NCBI GenBank assembly: GCA_029204225.1
Contig: CM055098.1
Location: 12,987,815-13,047,814 of the forward strand
Length of the DNA stretch: 60,000 nt
Source: Diphasiastrum complanatum
Taxonomy: Eukaryota; Streptophyta; Lycopodiopsida; Lycopodiales; Lycopodiaceae
Direction of reading: 5' to 3'
Shown: in pieces, positions 10,849 to 21,138 of the stretch
Position numbering within the stretch: position 1 is the stretch's first letter
Layout: every line of letters begins with the position of its first letter
Program-made: the position numbers and the translations under genes
The notes under the pieces: generated by a model
What the model saw: the letters and a program-made list of their open reading frames with translations, nothing else
Told to the model about the DNA's origin: nothing
Database searches by the model: none

Positions 10849-11505
10849 AAAAAATCACTGAAAAATGAAGATCCAGCAAATCCTTCCAGTAAGAACTCTC
10901 GCAGACCCTCTCAATCGATTCAGAATGTCAATTTACATCAGCGATGAAGCCTGCGAGAGTTAGTATGAAGATCTGGTGAAGATCAAGCACAAAAAGTGAT
11001 TTTGAACCCTCGCAGACAGTGAAATTTTCACTTCTTGCGAGAGTTATCTCTCAAAGAGAATTCTATAGTGAGATCTGACCCAAATCCAGCTACTGTGAAG
11101 CTTGCGAGAGTTACTTCCCAGAGATCTGAAAGATATCAAGTTTTTTACCTACAAAACAGCTAAAGAACCCTCGCACAAGATAACCCTCACAAACTAGATC
11201 AGTGGAAAGATCTGCATCAGATCCAGCTACTGTCAAAATCTCAGGTCAATCAGTGCAAGGAGTAAAAAGTTATCAAGGAAAAACCACCGCAAAAGGCCTA
11301 AAATTCATTCCGGCCGATCAGATCGATCAGATCCTTGAAGATCAAACTGCATCCTATTGTATAAGCAAGATCCAATCACTTTGGAGCCCACCATCGGATG
11401 AATTTGATATCGGGACGATCAATAGCACGAAGGATAGCAAATCAGGCACCATACCTTTCCAAATTAGCAGCTGTGTAACAAGAGGTAGAATCGAAACCAG
11501 CACCA
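10849..11505 (+). repeat. Gypsy-B leader with TCTCGCAGA/TGCGAGAGTT motifs
   Basis: Noncoding between the integrase half and gag. AACTCTCGCAGA-like motifs occur in both orientations at about 10890, 10950, 11008, 11036, 11102 and 11168. The pattern is the same as in the Gypsy-A leader, supporting membership of one family. From about 11200 the sequence is rich in GATCAGATC words up to the gag ATG at 11506. A frame open from 11202 to 11639 overlaps gag and has no recognisable product. Confidence 0.7.
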
Positions 11506-13886
11506 ATGGATCCAATGGGCCAACTTGTACCTGTCGCACCCTTGCATGCAGTTTGGAGAGCACCGCAGATGGAGATACCAAAATACGACGGATCCTCAGA
11601 TCCCATCCGATTCCTCCAGATCTACGAGCAAGCTTGTGAAATCTACGACGAGTGGACAGCTGCAGAGAAGCTGATGCTATTCCCTATGTCCTTACTTGCA
11701 GTGGCTCATGATTGGTTTTTCAACCTGTCAGAGGAAGAGAAATTCACGTGGGAAGCAGTTAAAGTAGCTCTCATTACGCGCTTTAAACCAAGAAAGTTCT
11801 TGGAAGACTCGTTTCTCTTGCTAAGCAAAGTGAAGATGGGAAAACGAGAAAGGGTCCGGGACTATATTGAACGGGTCAAACATCTACGATCCGAGTGCAG
11901 TGCAACCCTGACTCCCGATCATGCAGTGATCATGTGGTTCCTAGCTGGATTACCATGAAGCATCAGAAGAGAACTGAAAAGACGAGAGCAGTACGCTACT
12001 CTGCAAGAAGCTATGGAAGATGTCATCAGGAAAGAGGATGAGGGATCTGACGACGAATATCCTTCCACCCACACTCCTACTTCCTCGATCGCATCATCAT
12101 CATCAAATGCATCCGCTCTATCCACAGAACTGCTGTTGGAGCAAATGACAAAATTACACAAACAGTAGATGGAGCAACTTACGGCACAGTTTGACCAGAA
12201 ACTGAAGGCCTTACAAGGAACTGTAGCAGTAACTCCACATCAACCGGAACCAACCCAGCTGCAGTATCCTTGACGAGAAAATGTATGGTGTTCAGTATGC
12301 ACACAAAACCATACAACGAACGAGTGTCCAGTCCTTAAGCAAAATCTGAGACTGACACATAGATTCTACCATCTGTGCAATGCAATATCGCACGATATGA
12401 CATTTTGCCCATTTAACCCCAAGGTTGTTCAATAGAAGAGAAGTCCTTATCAGACTTCTTATCCTTATCATCAAGGGGCAACTAACGTGACACCAAGGTA
12501 CGGTGCACTCAATCAACCACAACGCATGGCCTTACCTGCTCCACCAGGGCCAACCAATCAACAAGTGGCCCATGTAAACCTGACAGCAGCAGAACGAGAA
12601 TTGCAAATGTCACCTCAACCTGAGCAGCAGCAGTGGTACGGACCAGATGAACCATTTATGGATCCTGCCATAAATGAATATGTTTCGGCCTATGCAACTT
12701 AAACTCAACGTCAAGGTGGAAGAAACGGCTGCTACGGGTGCGATGAGGGACACAGAATTGCAAAATGTCCCTACAAAGAAAAATATACAACTTCTTGTCG
12801 GGATTGCAGTTATGGACACTGTTTCAAGAATTGTTCATTTAAACCTGGAATTAGTGCACCTCTTAACCTCATTTCCATACAGTAATCAGCAGTTCCAGCG
12901 GGGATGCCATCAAAAGGTCGACACGACTACGCTCCTATGTTAGCTATTACGCGAGCACAAAAGAGGAAGGAAGTGGATCCCTCACCACCACCATCGGTCA
13001 CTGACGACCAACCCTCAACTTCAGTGCCATATCCAAATGTGAGGAAAGAGAGAAGACAATACCAGAAAATAAGACACTGGATACAAAAAGCACAAGAGGA
13101 GAAAAAAGAGCAAGAGCGAAACAATCCCACAGAACCTCCAATCAGTGTCGAACGGGATCTGCAAACGGACTCACCATTGCGCACTGATCAGAATGATCGG
13201 TTGCACCAACATGAACCACCTTTTCACATGGTGGAGCCTGAGGAACCACGCACTGAAAGGCTCACACTCTTGCTGTCAAGCCACGTTAGTTTACCCCTTG
13301 GAGAACTATTGTGGATTGCACCACAAGCAAAAAGCCTTTTAGCTAAATGGGCCAAAGCGGATGAGGAGCCAGTAGTGCCTGAGCCCATATATTGTGCGGG
13401 CTATGATGAAACAAGTAACATCCTCCACATCGAAACAACATGGAAAAGTGAGGAGCACAACATCACTTTGCCAATCAAACATAAGAGATACGAGGACGAG
13501 GCGACAGTGGTAGATGGAGGATCAGGTGTCAATCTGATCTCCACTACTTTGTACAAAAAATGGGGGTTCAAGGATTGAAGCCAGCCAGATTCGCCATCAA
13601 GCTAGCATATCAATCCTATGTGAAACCAAAAGGTGTAGTTGCTGATATTCACGTAAGGATAGCAGGCATGCAGTATGTGATTACTTTTGTGGTCATGGAT
13701 ATACCTGAATCTCCATCTACATACCGTATTTTACTGGGAAGACCATGGTTGAGGGCTGCACAAGTAGTACACAACTGGAGTATAGGGAAACTCACCTTCG
13801 AGAACAGAGAACAGGCTGTAAAGGTAGATCCAACCACATGGGCGGTGAAACTATTGCACCCAAAGCTGATGACGGATCATCCATGA
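11506..13886 (+). pseudogene. Gypsy-B Gag-protease with four zinc-knuckle motifs
   Basis: From ATG 11506 (MDPMGQLVPVAPLHAVWRAP) one frame carries the Gag shell domain (PKYDGSSDPIRFLQIYEQAC, KVALITRFKPRKF, RDYIERVKHLRSEC), interrupted by several in-frame stops. Four zinc-knuckle-like motifs follow in the same frame: CSVCTQNHTTNEC (12289-12327), YHLCNAISHDMTFC (12367-12408, first Cys to Tyr), CYGCDEGHRIAKC (12730-12768) and CRDCSYGHCFKNC (12796-12834). Three of the four have CX2CX3HX4C instead of the usual X4 spacing. A charged linker (MLAITRAQKRKEVD onward, 12940-13330) leads to a retropepsin with ATVVDGGSGVNLIS (13501-13540) and, after a frameshift near 13560, RILLGRPWLRAAQVVHNW. The Gypsy-C Gag has the same layout. 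Stops and frameshift make it nonfunctional. Confidence 0.85.
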
Positions 13887-14926
13887 CAGATCATACAATT
13901 GACCGGCCAAGGCCAGCCAAGGGAGGTCACTATCATTCAGAGACGGATGTCATGAGATGGACGGATGCATTAGCAACTATTGACTGCCAGACATGTCAAT
14001 ATGAATCAGATCTAGAGCCGAGTACATCTTCACCCAAATGTTACACTATGGACACACCAATCACATTTGGGGTGAATATGATAAACGTAGCATGGCTGTC
14101 AGTGGAGCCGATTGAGAACCTAGTGGACGATGATCTAGTCCCTTGGCAACATGCTCTAACTTATAATAAGGAGATTGAGCTGATTGATGAACAGGTCCTA
14201 CACCACATGGACCCAGTCATTACGGAACCAAGAAGATACCAGCTCAACCACCACAAAGGTCGGCTATAGCGAAAGTCTCAAGGATCGAACCACCCAAGGC
14301 ACCTGCGAATAAGAAGAATTAGTTGAAGCAACGCTACAACCAGGTGATCTGATGGAGTGACCTACCCGAAGAGGCAATAGCTACATTAGACGTTGATATT
14401 CGCAACCATGAGGCGAATGTCACAACAGTCCCAAAGAAAGACAACAAGGATGAACCCATCAAAATGACAAAAAAGGGCAAGAAGAAGGTGTTGGATTCCT
14501 TGAAGTCAATCAAGTTGGACTCAGATACAGCATCATCTTCTACACAGGTGACAAAAAATAAAAAAATGACCAATCGGGTAAAGATCAATATGCTGAAAGA
14601 GGAATCTCGAAGCGTCATCTTCTACACAGGTGACAGAAAATAAAAAAATGACCAGTCGGGTAAAGATCAATATGCTGAAAGAGGAATCTCGACGAGCTCC
14701 AGTTCATGAGATGTCTGATACTTTCAAGAATTATACATTGGACGACGTGGTAATCATGATGCCGCAAGCCCAACGAGAACCTGATCAAAGTCAAGCACCA
14801 GCGGGACAAGTCTTTGAGGGACCTGCGCGAACACAGCCGATGAATCTTGCGAAACCAAGAGAAGAAGAAAGGATAGTGCATGTGGGAGAGCAGTTAACAC
14901 CCATGCAGTTCAAGAGACTATGATCC
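13887..14926 (+). pseudogene. Gypsy-B protease-RT linker with 82-bp tandem duplication
   Basis: Decayed coding sequence between protease and RT. It contains TDVMRWTDALATIDC and DTPITFGVNMINVAW, both matched in Gypsy-C (TDTVNWNEALATIDC, DTPITF, MLNVAW), then a Lys-rich acidic stretch. A segment beginning CATCTTCTACACAGG at 14534 repeats at 14616, giving an 82-bp tandem duplication that is not a multiple of three and so breaks the frame. A frame from 14630 to 14923 leads up to the RT. Confidence 0.7.
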
Positions 14927-15727
14927 TTGTTGGTGGAATATAAAGACTGTTTTGCTTGGAGCTATAGTGATCTAAAGGGCATTCCGCCAACAGTAGTCCA
15001 ACACACCATCCCTTTGGTGGATGGAGCAGTCCCCAAGGTAAGCCGTTACTACCGCTGCAACCCGAATTATACAGAACTGATCAAGCGAGAGCTGCAGAAA
15101 CTTATGGATGCAGATTTCATTTACGAAATCGAGCACACGGAATGGGTATCGCCGATAGTTATAGTACCCAAGAAGAATGGAAAAATGTGTATCTGTGTGA
15201 ATCTGAAGGCGCTTAATGCAGTCACCAAGAAGGACCATTTTCCTTTACCATTTACGGAAAAGTGTCCTCGACAGAGTAGTTGTCGACGAAGCCTACAGTT
15301 TTTTGGACGGCTTTAGCGGCTACAACCAGATGAAAATAGCCCCCCAGGACCAGCACAAGACAACATTCGCCACGGAATGGGAAACTTATGCCTATAAAGT
15401 GATGCCATTCGGACTTTGCAATGCCCCAAGCACTTTCCAGCGAGTCATGCATGAGGCATTCAAAAATTATTTGCAAAAATTTCTAAGAATTTTCTTGGAA
15501 GATCTGTACGTGCATGAACCAGATTCAGAACACTTATCCAATTTGGAGAAGGTGCTACAAAAATGTTGCGAATACCAGATCTCTCTGAATCCAGAAAAAT
15601 GTCAATTTTGGGTGACACATGGCTTGATACTCGGCCATATAGTGTCAAGACACGGGATCACCATAGATCTATCAAAGATCAGGATCATTGTTGATCTACC
15701 ACCACCGGGGACGATCCGTGAGGTCTA
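14927..15727 (+). pseudogene. Gypsy-B reverse transcriptase, truncated
   Basis: Two overlapping frames encode a Ty3/gypsy RT: VQHTIPLVDGAVPK, NPNYTELIKRELQKL, EWVSPIVIVPKKNGK, CVNLKALN (14990-15215), then after a frameshift SFLDGFSGYNQMKIAPQDQ, TFATEWETYAYKVMPFGLCNAPSTFQRVM and NPEKCQFWVTHGLILGHIVS. The catalytic motif, usually FLDD or YVDD, reads FLED (about 15493). The reading ends at LPPPGTIREVY near 15727. No RNase H follows; the next bases are copia sequence (NLLSV). This is the only gypsy RT in the window. Confidence 0.88.
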
Positions 15728-16170
15728 CAGAATTTGCTAAGTGTTGAGAAAGGATACATGATAAAGTTTGGTGGTGATGCTTGTTTCATTATAAAGGAAG
15801 AGATCTTGGTTGCTAGGGGCAATAGACAAGGTAGACTTTTCAAGCTTGATGCTTTTGTTATGGCTAACAAAAAGGATGGAATGGAAAAGGAGATTGGTCT
15901 CAACTTTCCAAAGTTACCTTTTAGCATCAATGAGATTGGTGGATCTTATGCAAAGTCTAAAAAGCCTCCTTATGCTAGATCTAGGTTGAGATCTAATGTG
16001 CTTCTTGGAGATGTTCATCTTTGTGCTAACTTGGCTAGTCTTGAAGATAATGATGGTGTTTCAAAGGTTCTTCATGGCAAGTGCAAGCATGCAAAAGGTA
16101 AGGAAAGAGCTAACTTCATCAATGGTGGTGGAGGTTCTTCCTTGGAAAAGGTTGTTGCTAGGTGCATTCA
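15728..16170 (+). pseudogene. Copia-1 protease/pre-integrase remnant
   Basis: The frame resumes copia coding sequence: NLLSVEKGYMIKFG, CFIIKEEILVARGNRQGRLFKLDAFV. It matches Copia-4 LLSVGQMVDNGFNVDF and KIVAKGTRLGKLYKLDAFV. After that it carries a stretch not obviously copia (NKKDGMEKEIGLNFPK through FINGGGGSSLEKVVARC) and meets the right LTR at about 16171. Integrase, RT and RNase H are absent, so the element could not move without help. Confidence 0.75.
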
Positions 16171-16826
16171 TGAAGGAGAGATTTCAACTAGTTTAGTCTA
16201 GTTTAGTCACATTTTGGTAAATTGTCAATAAGAGGCCAAAACTCATTTTAGACTTAGAGATAAACTTTTTGAAGTTATATTAGTTTGAAATACATTCAAT
16301 AAACACTTTTGGAAAGTGTGAGAAAGTTGGTAGTCAAGTTTGAGAGAGATTCAAATTTGAACTTTGGGTACATTGAATCTAGACCCAAAAATAGTAGGGT
16401 TTACATTTTGGAGGGAAAACCAAGTGGCCAAATAGGGTTTGGAAACTCTATAAAAGGATGTAACTCGTGGAGAGACATATCTTATCTCTTCTCTCTCTCA
16501 TTTCATCATCATACATGGTTCTCTTTGTTTTTTACTACTCATTGGTGCACTATCTTGGTGTTATCTTGCAATCTTGTGTGTAGAATGCTCATTTATTGCT
16601 ATTTTTGGTTCCACACGTGTGAAATACAGTAGGGTACTGAAATTGTATGGACAGCAAACATATTTTATGTTTTGTTTCATGTTTGATCAGTATCTCTTAG
16701 AGTTTGCATCTCATTTTGTATGTAGATGCTGATTTTTCTACATTGGCAAGATTGTTGGTTTGCTCTTTATTGTAACCAAAGATCAGGGACATCAATTGGA
16801 TCTTGAATGATCTGAAATCCTTCACA
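16171..16826 (+). repeat. Copia-1 3' LTR
   Basis: A copy of 8570-9222 ending ATCCTTCACA at 16826, followed by the target duplication CCGAG. Its first ten or so bases differ slightly from the left LTR, so the exact start is uncertain by a few bases. TATA box at 16449-16454. The palindrome TTCCACACGTGTGAA at 16609-16623 is intact here. Confidence 0.92.
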
Positions 16827-16831
16827 CCGAG

Positions 16832-17310
16832 TTTAATAGGAAAAAAAATTGCTTGTTTTGCAAAAATTAGACTAACTCCCTGAAACAAAACTCGTAGAGC
16901 TTCCAAAGGACTGATCTTTCACAGATCTAGCCAGTAGAACTGGCGAATTTTAAGACAAAGATTTACTTGGAAAACAAAGAGATTTGTCAATAAGATAGGT
17001 TGATTTCTGGAAATCTGAACAAGGTCAAAATTCATGTTGGGAATGATGATGAACTGACACACACAAAAGGTGGTCTGATAGGCCACAACTGAATAGAGGC
17101 CGTCACCTCAATCAAAGAATACAATGATAAAATTGTTGAAAAACTATTGAATAAGAATCTTGGATTACTTAGAGACTAAGAATTAGAGCAGTTCTGATTT
17201 TATTTAGATCTTAGAGGTGTCGTACACTACCATAGAGAATGCGAACGATTAGGCGTCTAAGACAGCCGTGCTATTCTCTATTTTGATAGAAAGAAATGTA
17301 AATTAACTAG
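16832..17310. other. Unassigned sequence between Copia-1 and Copia-2
   Basis: About 480 bp with no coding frame, LTR edge or repeat that I can identify. It is the right-hand continuation of the site into which Copia-1 inserted, so it may be old gypsy noncoding sequence. Confidence 0.4.
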
Positions 17311-18133
17311 GCCTCCTCGTGTAAAAATGCAGTGTCGGCTTTTTGGCATTTTTTGCCTGTCAAGAATTACGAGTAAAAATGCAGTGACGCATTTTTCGCC
17401 TGTCAAAAATTACGTGTAAAAAATGCAATGTCGTCTTTTTCGCATTTTTTGCCTGTCAAGAGTTACGTGCAAAAATGCAATTTTGCCTTTTTGCATTTTT
17501 TGTCCTATTAGAAATCATGAGTAAAAATGCAGTGTTGCATTTTTCGCTTGTGGCAGTTTACATGTAGAAAGGTCAACATTGTGAATTGTGAAGGAATTGA
17601 GTGTTATTACATGACGTGTCATGCGCTCTCATCAAGCAGATCGTTCACAATTAGAAAGTACTGTTGTTAGCTCTCTATCAAGCTTTCAAGCTTGAACTCT
17701 TTGAGCATTCTAGTTCAGTCTTTTAGAGATTTATTTTAGAGTTGCTATTGCGCTACTGCTTATTAGCATAGTTGCTTATTTCAGACTTATTCTCAGTTAC
17801 TCAGAGACAGCTTTAGAGTGCACGGTTTCTATCCGCTATTGTCTTGCAGTCATTAGCATCTAATCTTGTTTTTCTGAATCATTATTATTTCTTTATTGCA
17901 TTCAGTTTGTATCAGAATGCATGCATCTCTGTATTGCTTTTGTAACTAATAAAAAATGGCTGGGAATTCAATGATTTATGTTTGGCTATGTAATCACTTA
18001 GTATCTAGCGAAAGTTAGTTGCTAAAGATTGAACGTGATTTCCATCACTACTGCTTTGTTCAATTTTTGATAGGCATAGTCATGCATTGGAAGTAGGAAG
18101 TTTCCACATTCAAATACTAACCTATTTCTGACA
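17311..18133 (+). repeat. Copia-2 5' LTR (left end missing)
   Basis: Ends CTATTTCTGACA at 18133 directly before a copia primer site. Between about 17316 and 17560 it contains four or five tandem units of roughly 50-60 bp, each with GTAAAAATGCAGTG…CGCATTTTTCGCCTGTCAA…ATTACG. The same units occur in the 3' LTR. Homology to the 3' LTR begins at about 17311, so the first 170 bp or so are gone. Confidence 0.82.
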
Positions 18134-18145
18134 TGGTATCAGAGC
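18134..18145 (+). promoter_or_regulatory. Copia-2 primer binding site
   Basis: TGGTATCAGAGC, an exact match to the canonical plant copia site (initiator Met tRNA), immediately after the LTR end …TGACA. Confidence 0.93.
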
Positions 18146-18340
18146 GTTGATTCTTCTTCAAGGACTAATACTATTTCAATATCAGAGCAAAAAGCTCTAA
18201 TACTTGATACCTTTCGTGATATCAAATTGATATCATATTCTCTAGTTCCTTTCAGTCTTTCATTATCATATAATTGATTTCTTGTTGTTAGCATTACTAC
18301 ATCTTAGCATCATCGATACAATCGATAGACTAAGTTTCAG

Positions 18341-19060
18341 ATGGATTCTCAAAGTAAAGCTGATCTTATGGCGATTCTCTTCAGAATCATATTAACCAGT
18401 TTAAGAATCTCTTGCAATAGATGGCCGCTGTCGGATCAGTCATAGACGATCAAGACGCAATAATGACATTGTTTTCAAGCCTGCCCTCTACATATGAGAG
18501 TTGGGTGATGATCATTACGACACACTCAAATTTAACTCTTATTAGAGTTATCACTATGTTGCTGCAAGAAGATAATCGAAGAAGTCAAGACACTTTGTCT
18601 ACCTCTTCATCGCATGTTCTATATGTCAACAAGGGCTCGAAATGATAGAAGCAGAAAAGCTTCAAGCAGTGCATCGAATTGGAAATAGACTCAAAGTCAA
18701 GGACAATTATCAAATCCACATTCGTCAAAGAAGAAGATGTTTTGCAAGTATTGCAAACGCAATAACCATGACATTCAAGATTGTCGAATTCTCAAAGCGA
18801 AGAATGCAGCCAAGCAACTTGATTAACAAGCAAATACAGTTACAACATCTCCTCAAGTCGAAATGGATGAAGGCGCTTCTGTGATCAAAGACAAATATGC
18901 GAATTTTGATGGTTCGTGATTTCTGGATTCTAGAGCTACTCAACATATGACCAATCATCGTAAGATTTTCCAATCTTATATGCCTTACAGCACAAAGAAA
19001 TATGTCCACCTTGGTGATGATAGTATTCACACTATTTGAGGTGAAGGTACTGTAAGATTG
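18341..19060 (+). pseudogene. Copia-2 Gag and protease remnant
   Basis: Starts with ATG at 18341 (MDSQSKADLMAILF), then breaks frame. A segment at 18421-18645 reads AVGSVIDDQDAIMTLFSSLP and YESWVMIITTHSNLT, typical of UBN2-type copia Gag. A CCHC knuckle with normal spacing, CKYCKRNNHDIQDC, lies at 18743-18784. The protease motif at about 18921-18955 reads FLDSRATQHMT where DSGAT is expected, so the catalytic Gly is Arg. The Gag N-terminal half is largely deleted. Confidence 0.8.
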
Positions 19061-19070
19061 AGATTCCAGC

Positions 19071-20075
19071 ATGATCAATTCAAACTACTGTCAAAAGTCT
19101 TGTATGTTTTTTAAACTCTCTACAAATATGTTATTAGTAAGTAGAATTATAGTTTTAGGTTATAGGGTGGAGTTTGAGTCTGATCAATGCAAAATTATCG
19201 ATATGAGTAATAAGATCATTGCACTCGGCAAGAGGCATGGATACTTATATAGGTTGGCGCATTATTATTCTGATTCTAGTCAAGTGTTGATAATTTCTGT
19301 TCTTGTCAATAAAGCATTACTATGGCATCACCGCTTAGGACACTTAAATTATGCATATGTTTCGAACATGTCCAGACAATCTGTGGCTCTTGATCTCGAC
19401 TATGCTTTTGGTAAAGTCGATCTCCTTGTCTGCCATAGCTGCATCCTTGGAAAGCAGACTAGGATTCCTTTTCGATCAAGTCATAGGCATGCAGCAAAAG
19501 GTCTATTAGATGATGTTTATACAAATATATGTGGACCTATGCAAACTCCTTCATTGCTAGATGCAAAGTATTTCATTACCTTTATTGACGAATTCTCCGA
19601 AAGAATAGTTGTTTATTTCATTAAACAGAAATCAGAGGCTTTCATCAAGTTCATGCAATTCAAAGAGCATGCAAAAAATCAGACTAGTAAACAAATCAAA
19701 GCATTGAGGTCAGATAATGGGGGAGAATACATATCCACCAAATTCAAGGAGTATTGCCTTGACAACAGCATTGAACAACAATACATTACTTCCTATTCGC
19801 TTCAGTCAAATGGTATTGTTGAGAGAAAGAACAAAACCTTGGTCGAATTGGCAAAGTGCATGTTATCACATGCAACACTTCCAAAGTCCTTCTGGGCTAA
19901 AGTTGTTTCAGCAGCAACATATATTCAGAACAGATGTCCTACTAAAGGTCTCTCAGACAAAACACCATTCGAAGTTTGGACAGGTACCAAACCTTCTTTA
20001 CCAAACTTACGAGTTTTTGGATGTACTACTTATGCGCAGATTCCTCACAATCTTAGGAAGAAGCTCGACTTCTAG
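19071..20075 (+). pseudogene. Copia-2 integrase region
   Basis: An open frame of about 334 residues: pre-integrase domain (LLWHHRLGHLNYAYVSNM, VCHSCILGKQTRIPF), then the integrase core. The first catalytic Asp, normally in HTDICGP, is Asn here (YTNICGPMQ). The second Asp (SDNGGEY) and the Glu (NGIVERKN) are kept. Typical copia sequence follows (SFWAKVVSAATYIQNRCPT, FEVWTGTKPSLPNLRVFGC). The frame stops at 20073 in a position where related elements continue. Confidence 0.88.
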
Positions 20076-21129
20076 AGTATCAAATGTATTTTCATCAGCT
20101 ACACTACTTCAAATCAAGCCTACAAGTTGTTCGATCCCATCGAGTCAAAGATATTCACTAGCCGGCATGTCATCTTATCCAGTCGACCTGTCAAATTCTC
20201 CTGACATATTGAACTTTCTAGTTCCTCAATCGACTAATTTCCTTGAAGGACCAAGCTCATCTACTCTTGACGAACAACAAATCAACGGTGAATCGGAAGA
20301 TGATGATGTTGCAATTCGGCAACTACAATATGATGAAAATGATCAACTTCCTCTATTTTCAGAAGATCATCAAGAGCTAGTAAACCATCTATAAGGTATA
20401 TCGACAAGTCTGCAACCTACCTTGTTCACTTGTCGAAGAGGCACTCAGTCAGCCAGATTCAGATCTCTGGAAAGAAGCTATGGATAAAGAGTATTCATCT
20501 CTTATCAAGAACCATACATGGACGATTGTTGAATTACCTGCTAGTAGAAATGTAGTTGATTGCAAATGGATTTTCAAAGTCAAGTACAAAGCAGACGGAA
20601 GCATCGACAGAAGAAATGTTGTTATGAAGCAGTCAGCAATGACAAATTCAGTGGTTGTATAGATGCAAATTGGGTAGGAGATGTAGACAGTCGTAAATCC
20701 ACTTTTGGATTTACATTCTTTCTCAACAATGGTCCAATTTCCTGGAACAGTCGCAAGCAATCTTCGATAGCTCTATCTTCCACTGAATTAGAGTACATCG
20801 CAGCCTCACAAGCTAGAAAAGAAGCGGTTTGGTTGAGAAACTTTCTTTCAGATATCAATCTAAATCAATCTGCTCCGACATTATTATTTTGTGATAATCA
20901 AATTGCCATTGTCTTATTAGCCAATCCTAGATTTCATTCTAGGAGTAAGCACATTGAACTAAAGTATCACTATGTCGGAAGCAAAGTTCTCAACAAAGAG
21001 GTCATATTGTAGTATTGTTGAACGCAAGATATGATAGCAGATAGTTTTACCAAAGCACTAAGCTTGGATGCACACAAAAGATTTTGTGCAGAACTAAGTT
21101 TAAAGGTCAGGCATTCATGGATTCAGATT
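20076..21129 (+). pseudogene. Copia-2 RT fragment and RNase H
   Basis: After a frame break, ESKIFTSRHVI-like sequence precedes an RT start (MDKEYSSLIKNHTWTIVELP, DCKWIFKVKYKADGS; 20480-20618). The RT palm with YVDD is missing: sequence jumps near 20630 to RNase H (FSGCIDANWVGDVDSRKST, SSIALSSTELEYIAAS, HVGSK-like end and MIADSFTKALS up to 21080). The RNase H acidic residues in DANWVGD and STELEY are kept. The RT deletion makes the element non-autonomous. Confidence 0.85.
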
Positions 21130-21138
21130 AAGGGAGAG
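21130..21138 (+). promoter_or_regulatory. Copia-2 polypurine tract
   Basis: AAGGGAGAG immediately before the 3' LTR start TGTTGG at 21139. This is the usual place and composition of the plus-strand primer. Confidence 0.8.

Larger units (their letters stand above)
8570..16826 (+). mobile_element. Copia-1, chimeric LTR retrotransposon carrying a gypsy segment
   Basis: The element has two LTRs of about 655 bp (8570-9222 and 16171-16826), flanked by a perfect 5-bp target duplication CCGAG (8565-8569 and 16827-16831). A copia primer site follows the left LTR. Copia gag (9810 to about 10525) comes first, and a short piece of the protease/pre-integrase region (about 15728-16170) comes last. Copia CCHC, integrase, RT and RNase H are missing. 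The middle, about 10526-15727, is Ty3/gypsy sequence in permuted order. The LTRs differ at roughly 18 positions. Confidence 0.9.
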
